Source: Fodinicola acaciae
GTDB lineage: Bacteria; Actinomycetota; Actinomycetes; Mycobacteriales; HKI-0501
Direction: 5' to 3'
Assembly: GCF_010993745.1 (NCBI RefSeq)
Contig: NZ_WOTN01000001.1
Coordinates: 2,359,235-2,423,234, forward strand
DNA length: 64,000 nt
The notes under the pieces were generated by a model. It did not search any database and was not told the origin of the DNA. It saw only the letters and a program-made list of their open reading frames with translations. The position numbers and the translations under genes are program-made. This document shows, piece by piece, positions 9,044 through 18,034 of this stretch (positions are counted from its first letter, which is position 1; each line of letters begins with the position of its first letter).

Positions 9044-10771
9044 TCAGCCAGCGTTCCTCCGAGAATGCTTGGCGGACTTGCGAAACCACGGAAAGGACCA
9101 CCGACGCTTGGTGTCGTCCAGGAGCGCGGCAACCGCCTCGTCGAGGTCGAGCGCCTCGCCGGTCCAATAGCACGACGGCGCGGCAACCACCGCATCGTCG
9201 CTAGGCCCGTTGCTGCTTGAGCCGTCGCATGCGGCGGCCGGCGCCTGCGAACCTTGACCCTCTTCCACACCCGGCAACGGAGGACTGACCGGCACGACAG
9301 CACCAGAGGGATCGGTGACCTCAACTGCGCCGCTGCCCAGCACGCGAACCTGGCAACCGAACTCATGCACGTACCGGTGGTGCCGCAGGCAGAGGAGAAC
9401 GAGATTGTCCAGCTCAAGGGCTCCACCGTCGGTCCAATGCACGATGAAGTGCGCATCGACCCACTGGTGATCAGAGCAACCTGGATAACGGCAGCCGCCG
9501 TCTCTACGACGCAGGCGACGACGCAGCCATCTCGGAACCGTCACATGAGACTCGGCGTCGACTTCCGACTCGCCGGTCACCGCGTCGATGACCGTGCAGT
9601 CACAGGCGATGCGCCGGATAGTCGGCAGGCCCAGCGTCGGCCCCGGCTCCAGGCCGCACCGGTCGATCAGATCCGGCTCCTCGGCTCCGCTCAGCACGTC
9701 GCTCTCCACGTGCACCACCAATGTGTTGCGCTCATCGCCTGGACGCGCGGCAGGACCGTGAGCGAGAAACGACTCGGCCAGGCGCAACAGAGCATCCGCG
9801 TACGGGCCGGACACAGCGCCGCATGCGTCCCGGATCGGCTCGCTGCTCGCGCGGCGTGCTGACCGCTCAGCGTCCAGATCCGCCACCTCCGACACACGGG
9901 ACTCCGGGTTGACGTCGTCGCCGCTCGCTGCCTCGTCGACCACAGGAACGTCAGCCTGAGCGCTCGAAGCAGCTTCGGCACTCTCCCGCGCCTTACGAAG
10001 CGCCAAGAAAAGAATCTCGATCTCGTCGGCCTCCAAGACCGCGGTAAGGCGCATCCTGCCATCTGGCAGGCGGACCGCATTGACGTCTCGCAAACCCTCC
10101 GGCAGCTCATCGCCCTCCGAGCCGTCATTCTCCCGACCAGACCGGCGCGCGTCCGTGGACTCGTCGGAGGGACCATCCGGCGGCGACGTCCGCCGGGCCG
10201 ACCTGGGACGGTTGCCCCTCCGAAAACCGCGGACCACACGCTCGACGTGGCTCGCGTTGCCGCTGAGCGCGAGCGCCAGCAGCCGGTCATCCAACTCCGG
10301 CGTGCCGATCCGCGTCAATGCGCGCACTTTCGAGTACGACACCTCGCCGCGAGCGAATGCGGCGCGCAGCTTCGGCAGGTTTTCGAGCGTACGCGCGACC
10401 CGCAGCCGCTCCTTCGCCGTCGGCAACGACAGGCCACACTTCCACGCAAGCCAGTGCGCGCACGACAGGACTCCCTGCGCCGCCCAACCGTTGCGGCGGT
10501 CGAACTCCAGGATCATCGTAAGGAACAGCGCCTCATCTGCGGTCATGCGCGACATCCGCCTGGTGATGGCCGTCGCAAGCACCGACGTCTTCAACTGGCC
10601 GACGAGCTCGGCTGCCGACGGCGGCACATCCCGCCCACCGACCAGAGCACTCTCCATGTCGGCATACGGAGACTCCTCGCTGGCGCGGGTCTGCTCCTCC
10701 GTCTCTGTTGGAGGCTGCGCTGTCTCTCCTGGAGCCTCGTTGGCCCGCGTGGTCGATGCGGTGTCCGCCAT
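9044..10771 (-). CDS. DUF222/HNH endonuclease-like protein (13E12 repeat family)
   Basis: The 575-residue protein has the layout of the repetitive actinobacterial 13E12/DUF222 family. An acidic low-complexity N-terminus is followed by the DUF222 helical region (AHWLAWKCGLSLPTAKERLRVARTLENLP and SYSKVRALTRI). The C-terminal HNH domain carries CRYPGC, DAHFIVHW, LDNLVLLC and HHRYVH. The usual HHI of the HNH motif reads HFI here, so activity should be tested and not assumed. The ATG at 10771 opens the protein; an open frame continues upstream to 11446 but runs through the promoter of the divergent GH92 gene and shows no family similarity. Its cellular role is unknown. Confidence 0.85.
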   Translation of the reverse strand: MADTASTTRANEAPGETAQPPTETEEQTRASEESPYADMESALVGGRDVPPSAAELVGQLKTSVLATAITRRMSRMTADEALFLTMILEFDRRNGWAAQGVLSCAHWLAWKCGLSLPTAKERLRVARTLENLPKLRAAFARGEVSYSKVRALTRIGTPELDDRLLALALSGNASHVERVVRGFRRGNRPRSARRTSPPDGPSDESTDARRSGRENDGSEGDELPEGLRDVNAVRLPDGRMRLTAVLEADEIEILFLALRKARESAEAASSAQADVPVVDEAASGDDVNPESRVSEVADLDAERSARRASSEPIRDACGAVSGPYADALLRLAESFLAHGPAARPGDERNTLVVHVESDVLSGAEEPDLIDRCGLEPGPTLGLPTIRRIACDCTVIDAVTGESEVDAESHVTVPRWLRRRLRRRDGGCRYPGCSDHQWVDAHFIVHWTDGGALELDNLVLLCLRHHRYVHEFGCQVRVLGSGAVEVTDPSGAVVPVSPPLPGVEEGQGSQAPAAACDGSSSNGPSDDAVVAAPSCYWTGEALDLDEAVAALLDDTKRRWSFPWFRKSAKHSRRNAG

Positions 10772-10951
10772 GTCGGTTCCACCCCTCAGGTCGGTGAATG
10801 GCTTACATCCACGTTGCGGAGTGGGTACGACAAGAATCGCGAGGACAGGCCCCGGGCGGCTTGCAGACGGTTGGCGGCGGTTGTACGTGAGGCGAAGAGC
10901 TGTCTCATCCCGCGGAATACCCATTTGTGGGTACCGAACCGGCATCGCGGT

Positions 10952-10965
10952 TGATAACGTTCCCA
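10952..10965. promoter_or_regulatory. Possible LacI-type operator upstream of the GH92 gene
   Basis: TGATAACGTTCCCA is an imperfect palindrome centred on AACGTT, the core typical of LacI-family operators. It lies 43 bases upstream of the GH92 start, in the 237-base divergent region shared with the HNH gene. Two mismatches in the arms and the lack of a nearby lacI gene keep confidence low. Confidence 0.3.
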
Positions 10966-11008
10966 GGCTGCTCAGCCCGCTCCCCCGCCCAGTCCCGTGG
11001 AGGACCGC

Positions 11009-13648
11009 ATGCTGTTCCTGTCCCACATCGGCAGATCCACCAGACGGAAGTTGTGTCTCGCTGCCAGCTTCTCGCTGAGTCTCGCGGCCAGCCTGATGCT
11101 GACCGCGGCACCAGCTGCCGCCACACCGGCTCGTGCCGGCGCGACCGCAGTCAACGACCCAGCGCAGTATGTCAACACGTTCGTCGGCACGAAGCCAGGC
11201 GCCACGGACTTCGGTAACGGTGGCGGTGCCGGCAACACCTTCCCAGGCGCGGACGCGCCGTTCGGAATGCTCCAGTGGAGTCCGGACACCGTCACCTACC
11301 AGCACGGCGGCTACTTCTACGACGACAACCGCATCCGTGGCTTCAGCCTCACGCACATCTCCGGCGCGGGTTGCGGCGACTACGGCAACATCCCGTTCAT
11401 GCCGATCATCGGCCGAAACCTCGTGTCGTCGTACACGTTCTCGCACGCGAACGAGTCCGCGGCTCCCGGCAGCTACAGCGTGACCTTCGACAACGGTCTG
11501 CGCACTGAGTTGGCCGTGAGCAAACGCGCCGGCATCGCTCGGTTCAGCTACCCCGGCACCGACACTGCCTCGTTACTGATCGATGTGGCGAAAGCGTTCA
11601 ACAACGCCATGGGTGCGTTTACGGTCGGGACCAACACGATTACCGGTTATGAGGACGGCGGAGGATTCTGCGGAGCCGGCAACCGCTATCGGGTCTACTT
11701 CACGGCGACGTTCGACCACACCATCATGGGCTACGACACACCTACGGCGACGCAACCGATCCTGCATTTCGACACCTCGACCGGCCGTACTGTCACGGCC
11801 CGAGTCGGCATCTCGTTCGTCAGCATCGCGAATGCGCAGCAGAACCTCTCCAGCGAGCAAGGCAACCGGACCTTCGAACAGGTCCGGGACGGCACTCGAG
11901 CCGACTGGAACGCGCAGCTCACTCGCATCTCGGTCAGCGGCGGTACGGCCGCGCAGGCGACGATCCTGTATACCGCGCTGTACCACTCGCTGTTGTTTCC
12001 ACAGACGTTCTCCGACGTGAACGGACAGTACGTCGGATTCGACAAGACCGTGCACACGGCAGCAGCCGGACACACCCAGTACGCCACCTTCTCCGGCTGG
12101 GACGTCTACCGATCGCAGACACAACTCGTCGCCTTCCTCGACCCAGCGACCGCGTCGGACATCGGACAGTCGATCACGGACCAGGCCGCGCAGGCCGGCT
12201 ACCTCGACCGCTGGACGCTCGCCAACGGCGGCACCGGCGTGATGAACGGCGACCCGCTGCCAACTATCGCGGCCAGCATGTACGCGTTCGGCGGCACCGG
12301 CTTCAACGCCACAGACCTGCTCAACCGCGCTGTCGCCGGCACTTCCAACGGAAACCAACGTCCTGGATACGCGCCGTACAACACCAAGGGATACGTCCCC
12401 ACCGGCACCGGCGGAGTGTGGGGATCGGCAGCGACCAGCCTGGAGTACTACAGCAGCGACTTTGCGATCTCCCAACTCGCGCAGCGGCTCGGTAACACCT
12501 CGGTGGCCAAAACCTACCTGCAGCGCGCGCAGGGATGGCGCAACCTGATGCACGACGGCTATATCCAACCTCGCGACAACGACGGCGGCTGGCCATCGTT
12601 CAACCCGAGTTCCGGCAGCGAGTACACCGAAGGCAACGGCGCCCAGTACACGTGGATGGTGCCGTTCAACTACCAGGGCCTGTTCGCCGGGATGGGAGGC
12701 AATGGCTCGGTCGTCCCGCGTCTGGACGGCTTCTTCGCCGAGCTCAACGCGGGTCCTGACAAGGCCAACGCCTACCTCGGCAACGAACCGTCGGCGGAGA
12801 CTCCGTGGGCCTACGCGTACGCCGGAGCCCCGTACCGGACGCAGGACGTCGTCCGCCGCGCCGTTACGACCTTGTACAAGCCGACTCAGGATGGCGAGGT
12901 CGGCAACGACGACCTCGGCCAGCTGTCCTCCTGGGCCGTCTGGGCCTCGATCGGCATGTATCCCGAGGCTCCGGGACGGTCCGAGCTCGTTTTGGCCAGT
13001 CCACTGTTCAGCCAGATCACGATCAACAGAGGCAATGGTGCGACGATCACCATCAACGCGCCGAACGCCTCGGACAGCATCAAGTACGTCCAGGCGCTGA
13101 CCGTGAACGGACAGGCATCGACCAAACCGTGGCTGAGTGAGTCATTCGTCGCCGCCGGTGGCAGTCTGAACTTCACTCTCGGCTCCAGCCCGAACACCGC
13201 ATGGGGATCCGCGGCGGCCGATGCTCCACCGTCCTTCGACTACGTCGTCTCAAACGGCGCGACCGGCGCCATCGTCGGGCTCGGCAGTAAATGCGTCGAC
13301 GTGTCGAACAGCGGTACGGCCAACGGCACGGCCGTCCAGCTGTGGACGTGCAACAACTCCGACGCGCAGAAGTGGACGCTCCGGTCCGACCAGAGCATCG
13401 GTGCGCTCGGCAAGTGTCTGGACATCGCCAACAGCGGGACGGGCAACGGCACGCTGATCCAGCTGTGGGACTGCAACCGGACGAACGCACAGATCTGGCA
13501 GCAACAGGCGGACGGATCGCTGCGCAACCCGAACTCGGGACGCTGTCTGGACGTCCCCAACTCCAACACCACCGACGGGACGCGCCTGCAGATCTATGAT
13601 TGCAACGGCACCGGCGCACAGCGGTGGACGCTGCCAAGCGGCGCCTGA
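11009..13648 (+). CDS. Secreted GH92 alpha-mannosidase with C-terminal ricin-B lectin (CBM13) domain
   Basis: This 879-residue exo-acting alpha-mannosidase (GH92 enzymes usually cleave alpha-1,2-mannose) begins with a signal peptide: RSTRRK, then a hydrophobic stretch, with cleavage near AAATPARA at about residue 40. GH92 landmarks follow: YVNTFVGT, GNTFPGADAPFGM, HISGAGCGDYGN, SGWDVYRSQ and GNDDLGQLSSWAVWASIGMYP. From about residue 755 a CBM13 domain has three QxW-type repeats (QLWTCN..QKW, QLWDCN..QIW, QIYDCN..QRW). GGAGG stands five bases before the ATG at 11009. Codon 189 (11573-11575) is the rare TTA. It probably harvests mannose from yeast or fungal glycans outside the cell. Confidence 0.93.
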   Translation: MLFLSHIGRSTRRKLCLAASFSLSLAASLMLTAAPAAATPARAGATAVNDPAQYVNTFVGTKPGATDFGNGGGAGNTFPGADAPFGMLQWSPDTVTYQHGGYFYDDNRIRGFSLTHISGAGCGDYGNIPFMPIIGRNLVSSYTFSHANESAAPGSYSVTFDNGLRTELAVSKRAGIARFSYPGTDTASLLIDVAKAFNNAMGAFTVGTNTITGYEDGGGFCGAGNRYRVYFTATFDHTIMGYDTPTATQPILHFDTSTGRTVTARVGISFVSIANAQQNLSSEQGNRTFEQVRDGTRADWNAQLTRISVSGGTAAQATILYTALYHSLLFPQTFSDVNGQYVGFDKTVHTAAAGHTQYATFSGWDVYRSQTQLVAFLDPATASDIGQSITDQAAQAGYLDRWTLANGGTGVMNGDPLPTIAASMYAFGGTGFNATDLLNRAVAGTSNGNQRPGYAPYNTKGYVPTGTGGVWGSAATSLEYYSSDFAISQLAQRLGNTSVAKTYLQRAQGWRNLMHDGYIQPRDNDGGWPSFNPSSGSEYTEGNGAQYTWMVPFNYQGLFAGMGGNGSVVPRLDGFFAELNAGPDKANAYLGNEPSAETPWAYAYAGAPYRTQDVVRRAVTTLYKPTQDGEVGNDDLGQLSSWAVWASIGMYPEAPGRSELVLASPLFSQITINRGNGATITINAPNASDSIKYVQALTVNGQASTKPWLSESFVAAGGSLNFTLGSSPNTAWGSAAADAPPSFDYVVSNGATGAIVGLGSKCVDVSNSGTANGTAVQLWTCNNSDAQKWTLRSDQSIGALGKCLDIANSGTGNGTLIQLWDCNRTNAQIWQQQADGSLRNPNSGRCLDVPNSNTTDGTRLQIYDCNGTGAQRWTLPSGA

Positions 13649-13653
13649 GCGGA

Positions 13654-13689
13654 TGTCCGGAGGCCCCGCCGTGGCGCGGCCTCCGGACA
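13654..13689. terminator. Bidirectional terminator between GH92 and the S1-domain gene
   Basis: TGTCCGGAGGCC and GGCCTCCGGACA form a perfect 12-base stem around a 12-base loop. It starts 6 bases after the GH92 stop and ends 17 bases before the stop of the convergent S1 gene, so it can serve both transcripts. Confidence 0.85.
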
Positions 13690-13706
13690 CCTTCAGCCGG
13701 CCCTGT

Positions 13707-13973
13707 TTACGACTCCGGCATTTCGACGAGACTCACCCTACGGTTCTCTGGGTCCAGAACGTCAATCCGGACCGATACAGTCGACCCGATCGCACGCTCA
13801 GTCCGCTCCGACAGCCAATTGCCTCTTGGTAGCAAGCCCTCGATCCCGTCGGCCACCTCGACGAATACGCCGAACGGAACGACGGCGCTGACCCGACCGG
13901 CGAGTACACCTCCAGCGGCGTGTCTGGAGACGAAGTCGGTCCACGACTCGAGCGACACAGTGTGGCGGGACAT
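13707..13973 (-). CDS. Small S1-domain RNA-binding protein
   Basis: The 88-residue protein is essentially one S1 RNA-binding domain: GGVLAGRVSAVVPFGVFVEVADGIEGLLP from about residue 22, then GSTVSVRIDVLDPENRRVSL. Its size suggests a stand-alone RNA chaperone or ribosome-associated factor, not a fragment of RpsA. The ATG at 13973 is fixed by an exceptionally strong ribosome binding site (see 13977-13988); the frame stays open further upstream only by chance. Between it and rnpB (13974-14188) there is no gene, only its own promoter region. Confidence 0.8.
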   Translation of the reverse strand: MSRHTVSLESWTDFVSRHAAGGVLAGRVSAVVPFGVFVEVADGIEGLLPRGNWLSERTERAIGSTVSVRIDVLDPENRRVSLVEMPES

Positions 13974-13976
13974 TGC

Positions 13977-13988
13977 GATCACCTCCTT
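13977..13988 (-). promoter_or_regulatory. Perfect 12-base Shine-Dalgarno sequence of the S1-domain gene
   Basis: On the minus strand AAGGAGGTGATC lies just upstream of the ATG at 13973. It is fully complementary to the conserved 3' end of 16S rRNA (GATCACCTCCTT). Such a complete match is rare and implies very high translation initiation, or binding of the leader by the S1 protein itself. Confidence 0.85.
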
Positions 13989-14188
13989 CCTCCGCAAGAT
14001 CCGCCTGAAGCGGTCCTCACACAGGTGCGGCGGGCCTCGAGCCCGTCCGGTGATCAACGCACAGCCGGATAGCCCTTGCTCTCTCGGCAGTCAGCCAACC
14101 CGGCAGTCACCCGACGACCGTAGCAGAGGCTAGGTGCGGCGACCAGCCTCGCAAATGGACGGACCGCCTGTCCGAAAGAAAAGGAAGT

Positions 14189-14638
14189 GGGACGAGTTGG
14201 CCTGTAGGCCGGGTTCTGTGACCGGAGCACCTCACGGCATCGCTCCGGCCGGCGACCATCCATCTCGGCCTGCCGTCGCCGGCAGGCTCCAGCGGTCTAC
14301 CCGCAGGCTCGGACGGGCCGTCCTCGAACGCCTGCGCAGGCTACCGGCGACCGTTGCCGCCGGCGGCCCTCTTGACCTTGCTCCGGGTGGGGTTTACCGA
14401 GCCATCCCGGTCACCCGAGATGCTGGTGGTCTCTTACACCACCGTTTCACCCTTACCGGTCCGGCACGCCCACTCCTCTCGGAGCCAATGCACCGGACCG
14501 GCGGTCTGCTTTCTGTGGCACTGTCCCGCGGGTCGCCCCGGGTTGCCGTTAACAACCACCCTGCCCTACGGAGCCCGGACCTTCCTCGGTGCGCGCACCG
14601 ACGGTGCGTACGCCGCGGCCGCCCGGCCAACTCGTCCG
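14189..14638 (-). ncRNA. rnpB: RNase P RNA, bacterial class A
   Basis: RNase P RNA is the catalytic RNA that matures tRNA 5' ends. On the minus strand the conserved blocks appear in order: GAGGAAGGTCCGGGCTCC near the 5' end (14571-14588), CAGGGTGG, GACAGTGCCACAGAAAGCAG (14506-14525), the AAACGGTGGTGTAAGAGACC region, CGGGTAGACC, and the 3' signature ACAGAACCCGGCCTACAGGC. Helix P1 is perfect over 13 bases: GGACGAGTTGGCC (14637-14625) pairs with GGCCAACTCGTCC (14202-14190). The ends are set from P1 and are accurate to a few bases. A T-rich run follows the 3' end. Confidence 0.95.
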
Positions 14639-14645
14639 CCTCCGG

Positions 14646-14651
14646 ATCGTA
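14646..14651 (-). promoter_or_regulatory. Candidate -10 element of rnpB
   Basis: TACGAT on the minus strand lies seven bases before the predicted rnpB 5' end, the usual distance for a -10 hexamer. No good -35 hexamer was found at 17 bases, so only the -10 is proposed. Confidence 0.4.
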
Positions 14652-14707
14652 TTGCTCAGGCTTTGTCCTTGCTGGAACGGGGTCCTTGTCGGACTGCCGC
14701 GGATCAG

Positions 14708-16348
14708 CTACTTGGCGGCGGCTCCCTCGACCAGTTCCGGCACGTCGCGTACGCCTGGATCGCCGGCCTCCACCGTGTAGTCACGGGGCTTGGTGCCATC
14801 CTCGCCGTCAGGGGCCTTCATCGCGCGGAACACGAGGGTCGCGATGACGGCGACGACGATGTTCACGATCACCGCCACGAACCCGACGTAGATCTGCACC
14901 TTGCTGTCCAGGCCGAGGTTGGACAGGCTGTACGCGGAGCCGCCGAAGTGCGCCTTGCCGCTGGCCGGGTTGGGGATCTGGTACAGCATGACCAGGCCGA
15001 CCAGCATGCCGGCCACCCAACCGCTGATCAGGCCCCAGCGGTGGAACCACCGCGTGTAGACGCCGATGGCCACCGACGGCAGCGTCTGCAGGATGATCAC
15101 GCCGCCGATCAGCTGCAGGTCGATGGAGAACTGGGTGTTCAGGAAGAGGATGAACGCGACCGCGCCGATCTTCACGATCAGCGAGGCGAGCTTGCTGACC
15201 TGCGCCTCCTCCTTCGGCGAAGCATCGCGGCGCAGATACTCCTTGTAGATGTTGCGGGTGAACAGGTTGGCGGCGCCGATCGACATGATGGCCGCTGGCA
15301 CCAGTGCGCCGATCGCCACGGCGGCGAAAGCGATGCCGGTGAACCAGTCGGGGAACACCTTGTCGAACAGCAGCGGCACGACCGTGTTGCCGTCCGGCTT
15401 GCCGGCGTTGACGACCGGCTTGACGCCGGCGGCAAGCGCCATGTAGCCGAGGAGCGCGATCAGCGCAAGCAGGAGGCTGTACGCCGGCAGTGCGGCCATG
15501 TTGCGCTTGATCGTCGCGCGGCTGTTGGCGGCCAGTACGCCGGTCAGCGAGTGCGGATAGAGGAACAGAGCCAGAGCCGACCCGAACGCCAACGTCACGA
15601 ACTGGAGCTGGTTGTTGGCATTGAGCAGCAGGCTGCCCTTCGGCGCGTGCGTGACCGGGTTGATCGCCGCGAGAGCCTTCTCGGCACCGCCGAAGATCAT
15701 GTCCCAGCCACCGAGCTTGATCGGGATGACGATGACCGCGACCACGATCACCAGGTAGATCAGCGTGTCCTTGACAAAGGCGATCAGCGCCGGTGCGCGC
15801 AGGCCTGAGCTGTACGTGTAGAGCGCGAGAATCAAGAACGCCACGATCAGCGGAAGGTGACCGGTGATCCCCATCGCGGTCAGGACCGCCTCGATGCCGA
15901 CGAGCTGCAGTGCGATGTACGGCATGGTCGCGACGATGCCGGTGATCGCGACAAGCAGGGCGAGCGTCGGCGAGCCGAACCGTGAACGCACGAAGTCCGC
16001 CGGTGTCACGAAACCGTGTACGTGGCTGACCGACCACATCCGGCACAGCGGCAACATCACCAGCGGAAACGCGATGATCGTGTACGGCACCGCGTAGAAG
16101 CCGAGCGCTCCGCTCGCGTACAGCAGGGCCGGGACGGCCACGAAGGTGTACGCCGTGTAGAGGTCGCCGCCGAGCAGGAACCAGGTGATCCATGACCCGA
16201 AGCTGCGGCCGCCCAGTCCCCACTCGTCGAGGTGGTCGAGGCCGCCGGCCCGCCGCCACCGCGCCGCAACGAACCCCATCCCGGACACCAGCAGGAACAG
16301 CACGATGACAATGGCCAGTTCGACGTAATGCTCGGAAAGCTGCGGCAT
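14708..16348 (-). CDS. Sodium:solute symporter (SSS family, probable monocarboxylate type)
   Basis: The 546-residue protein is a 13-helix inner-membrane symporter of the SSS/SLC5 fold. Family segments include LGGRSFGSWITWFLLGGDLYTAYTF, the conserved region around TPADFVRSRFGS and the AIGALVPAAIMSIGAANLFTRN helix. It is paired with an upstream DUF3311 gene, a pairing typical of actinobacterial pyruvate/acetate/propionate symporters of the MctC type, so a monocarboxylate substrate is the best guess. The two genes are separated by one base (TGA-T-ATG), with GAGGAG as ribosome binding site. Confidence 0.85.
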   Translation of the reverse strand: MPQLSEHYVELAIVIVLFLLVSGMGFVAARWRRAGGLDHLDEWGLGGRSFGSWITWFLLGGDLYTAYTFVAVPALLYASGALGFYAVPYTIIAFPLVMLPLCRMWSVSHVHGFVTPADFVRSRFGSPTLALLVAITGIVATMPYIALQLVGIEAVLTAMGITGHLPLIVAFLILALYTYSSGLRAPALIAFVKDTLIYLVIVVAVIVIPIKLGGWDMIFGGAEKALAAINPVTHAPKGSLLLNANNQLQFVTLAFGSALALFLYPHSLTGVLAANSRATIKRNMAALPAYSLLLALIALLGYMALAAGVKPVVNAGKPDGNTVVPLLFDKVFPDWFTGIAFAAVAIGALVPAAIMSIGAANLFTRNIYKEYLRRDASPKEEAQVSKLASLIVKIGAVAFILFLNTQFSIDLQLIGGVIILQTLPSVAIGVYTRWFHRWGLISGWVAGMLVGLVMLYQIPNPASGKAHFGGSAYSLSNLGLDSKVQIYVGFVAVIVNIVVAVIATLVFRAMKAPDGEDGTKPRDYTVEAGDPGVRDVPELVEGAAAK

Positions 16349-16349
16349 A

Positions 16350-16604
16350 TCAGCTCCTCGGCTTCGTGAGCAGGTAGACGACCACGGTCACCACGACCAG
16401 CAGCGGGATGAGCGCCAGCAGGAACCAGTAGAAGAACGGGAGACCGAACAGCTGCGGCTCCTTGGTGTTGTACAGCGGCGACAACAGCGGCAGCAGGATC
16501 GGGATCAGCAGGAGCAGGTTCCAGTACCCGCGACCGCCGGACCCGGCCGGACGGCGCGTACCGGGAGAATCTCCCGGATCCGGCGTTTTCTCCAATTCGG
16601 GCAC
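16350..16604 (-). CDS. DUF3311 small membrane protein, symporter partner
   Basis: The 84-residue protein has two transmembrane helices (YWNLLLLIPILLPLLSPLY and FFYWFLLALIPLLVVVTVVVYLL) after a charged N-terminus, as in the DUF3311 family found before SSS symporters. The GTG start at 16604 follows GGGAGGTCAC; the frame is open to 16778 but the extra residues do not resemble the family. It is probably needed for stability or activity of the symporter that follows by one base. Confidence 0.8.
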   Translation of the reverse strand: MPELEKTPDPGDSPGTRRPAGSGGRGYWNLLLLIPILLPLLSPLYNTKEPQLFGLPFFYWFLLALIPLLVVVTVVVYLLTKPRS

Positions 16605-16692
16605 CGTGACCTCCCTTTTTCGGCGGAACGCCGTAACAGACGCGGGAGAGAAACTACTGCCCACCGCCGGGGATGCGAAGCACTTCACAACA

Positions 16693-18018
16693 ATGTCCGC
16701 CACGGAATCTTTGTGTAGTGCGATACGTACCGTTCTGAACGTGCCAACGATCGCGGCGATCCTGCTTCTCGGCCTCACGCTGGCCGGCGCGACGGCTGGT
16801 CATCGGCGCGTTCCCGAAGCCGCGGTGGCCGTGCCGGCCGCAGTTCTGGCGGTGGTCTTTGGCCTCGTGACGGCCGGACAGGCATGGTCGGAGGTCGTAC
16901 GCCTCGGCCCGACCGTCGGGTTCCTGGCCGCGATCCTGGTGCTCGCTCATCTGTGCGACCGGGAAGGCGTCTTCAGCTGGGCCGGGGCGTGGATGGCGCA
17001 CTCCTCGACTGCTCGCCCCAGGCGTCTTCTCGTCGTGGTCTTCGCCGTCGCGAGCGCGACGACGGCGGTCCTCAGCCTGGACGCGACGGTCGTACTACTG
17101 ACACCGGTCGTCGTCGCGACGGCAGCGCGACTACGTGTGCCAGCCAGACCACACGTGTACGCCTGCGGTCACCTGGCGAACTCGGCCTCCCTGCTGCTGC
17201 CGGTGTCGAACCTGACGAACCTGCTCGCGTATCACGACAGCAGGTTGTCTTTCCTCGCCTTCGCGGCGCTGATGACCGTCCCGTGGCTGGCCGTGATCGC
17301 CACCGAGTACACCCTGATCAGGCTGTTCTTCGCCAGTGACTTGAAGTCGTCGGCGAGTGCGACCACGGTCATCGACGCGAAGCAGCCGCCGGTCGTGGCA
17401 CTCACGGTGCTTGGCGCTTGCCTGGCGGGGTTTGCCGTGGCGGGTCCGCTCGGCATCGATCCGGCCGTGGTGGCGGCCATAGGCGCCGTCGTGCTGGCTG
17501 TGCGGCAGGTATGGATGCGTAGTGAGTCCCGTCGCGTCCCGACACTGTGGCGCATCCTCCGCGAGACCAACCCGTTGTTCTGCCTCTTCGTGTTCGCGCT
17601 CGCCATCGTCGTCGCCGCTGTCAGTAGTCACGGACTCGGCGGTGTGCTGACAGCCGTGTTCCCGAGCGGCGACGGATTCGTGGACCTCCTCGTGGCGGCC
17701 GGCATCGCCGCGCTCCTGGCGAACCTGGTCAACAACCTCCCGGCGACGCTCCTGCTCGTACCGGTGGCCGCCGGGCGACCGGAACTCCTGCTCGCCGTCC
17801 TGCTCGGCGTCAACATCGGGCCGAACCTGACGTACGTGGGGTCGCTCGCCACGCTGCTATGGCGGCGAGTTCTGCGTCGACACGGCACGGCGCCGTCGAC
17901 TGCGGAGTTTCTCCGACTCGGCGCCGCGACCGTGCCGGCGAGTTTGCTCGCTGGCCTGATCGCGCTGTGGGTCTCGCTCCAACTGGCAGCGCTCGCCGGC
18001 CTGCCGCTGTCGGAATGA
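16693..18018 (+). CDS. ArsB/SLC13-superfamily permease
   Basis: The roughly 441-residue integral membrane protein has about 11 to 12 hydrophobic helices. Ion-transporter signatures include LSLDATVVLLTPVVVA near residue 125, a re-entrant NSASLLLPVSNLTN loop, and its second-half counterpart NLVNNLPATLLLVPVA followed by GVNIGPNLTYVGSLATLLW. These match ArsB and related anion permeases. Without arsR or arsC nearby, arsenite export is not supported and a dicarboxylate or other anion is equally possible. The start is uncertain: ATG at 16693 is taken, but a GTG at 16741 directly before the first helix is also plausible, and neither has a good ribosome binding site. It diverges from the DUF3311/symporter operon. 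Confidence 0.75.
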   Translation: MSATESLCSAIRTVLNVPTIAAILLLGLTLAGATAGHRRVPEAAVAVPAAVLAVVFGLVTAGQAWSEVVRLGPTVGFLAAILVLAHLCDREGVFSWAGAWMAHSSTARPRRLLVVVFAVASATTAVLSLDATVVLLTPVVVATAARLRVPARPHVYACGHLANSASLLLPVSNLTNLLAYHDSRLSFLAFAALMTVPWLAVIATEYTLIRLFFASDLKSSASATTVIDAKQPPVVALTVLGACLAGFAVAGPLGIDPAVVAAIGAVVLAVRQVWMRSESRRVPTLWRILRETNPLFCLFVFALAIVVAAVSSHGLGGVLTAVFPSGDGFVDLLVAAGIAALLANLVNNLPATLLLVPVAAGRPELLLAVLLGVNIGPNLTYVGSLATLLWRRVLRRHGTAPSTAEFLRLGAATVPASLLAGLIALWVSLQLAALAGLPLSE

Positions 18019-18034
18019 CCGCGCGGCACGCGGC

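Noticed and set aside
10772-11446. N-terminal extension of the DUF222/HNH protein
   Set aside because: The extension would cover the divergent promoter and the signal peptide region of the GH92 gene and shows no family similarity; the ATG at 10771 is preferred.
16693-18018. Assignment as an arsenite exporter
   Set aside because: The fold fits ArsB, but no arsR or arsC is adjacent and related permeases carry other anions.
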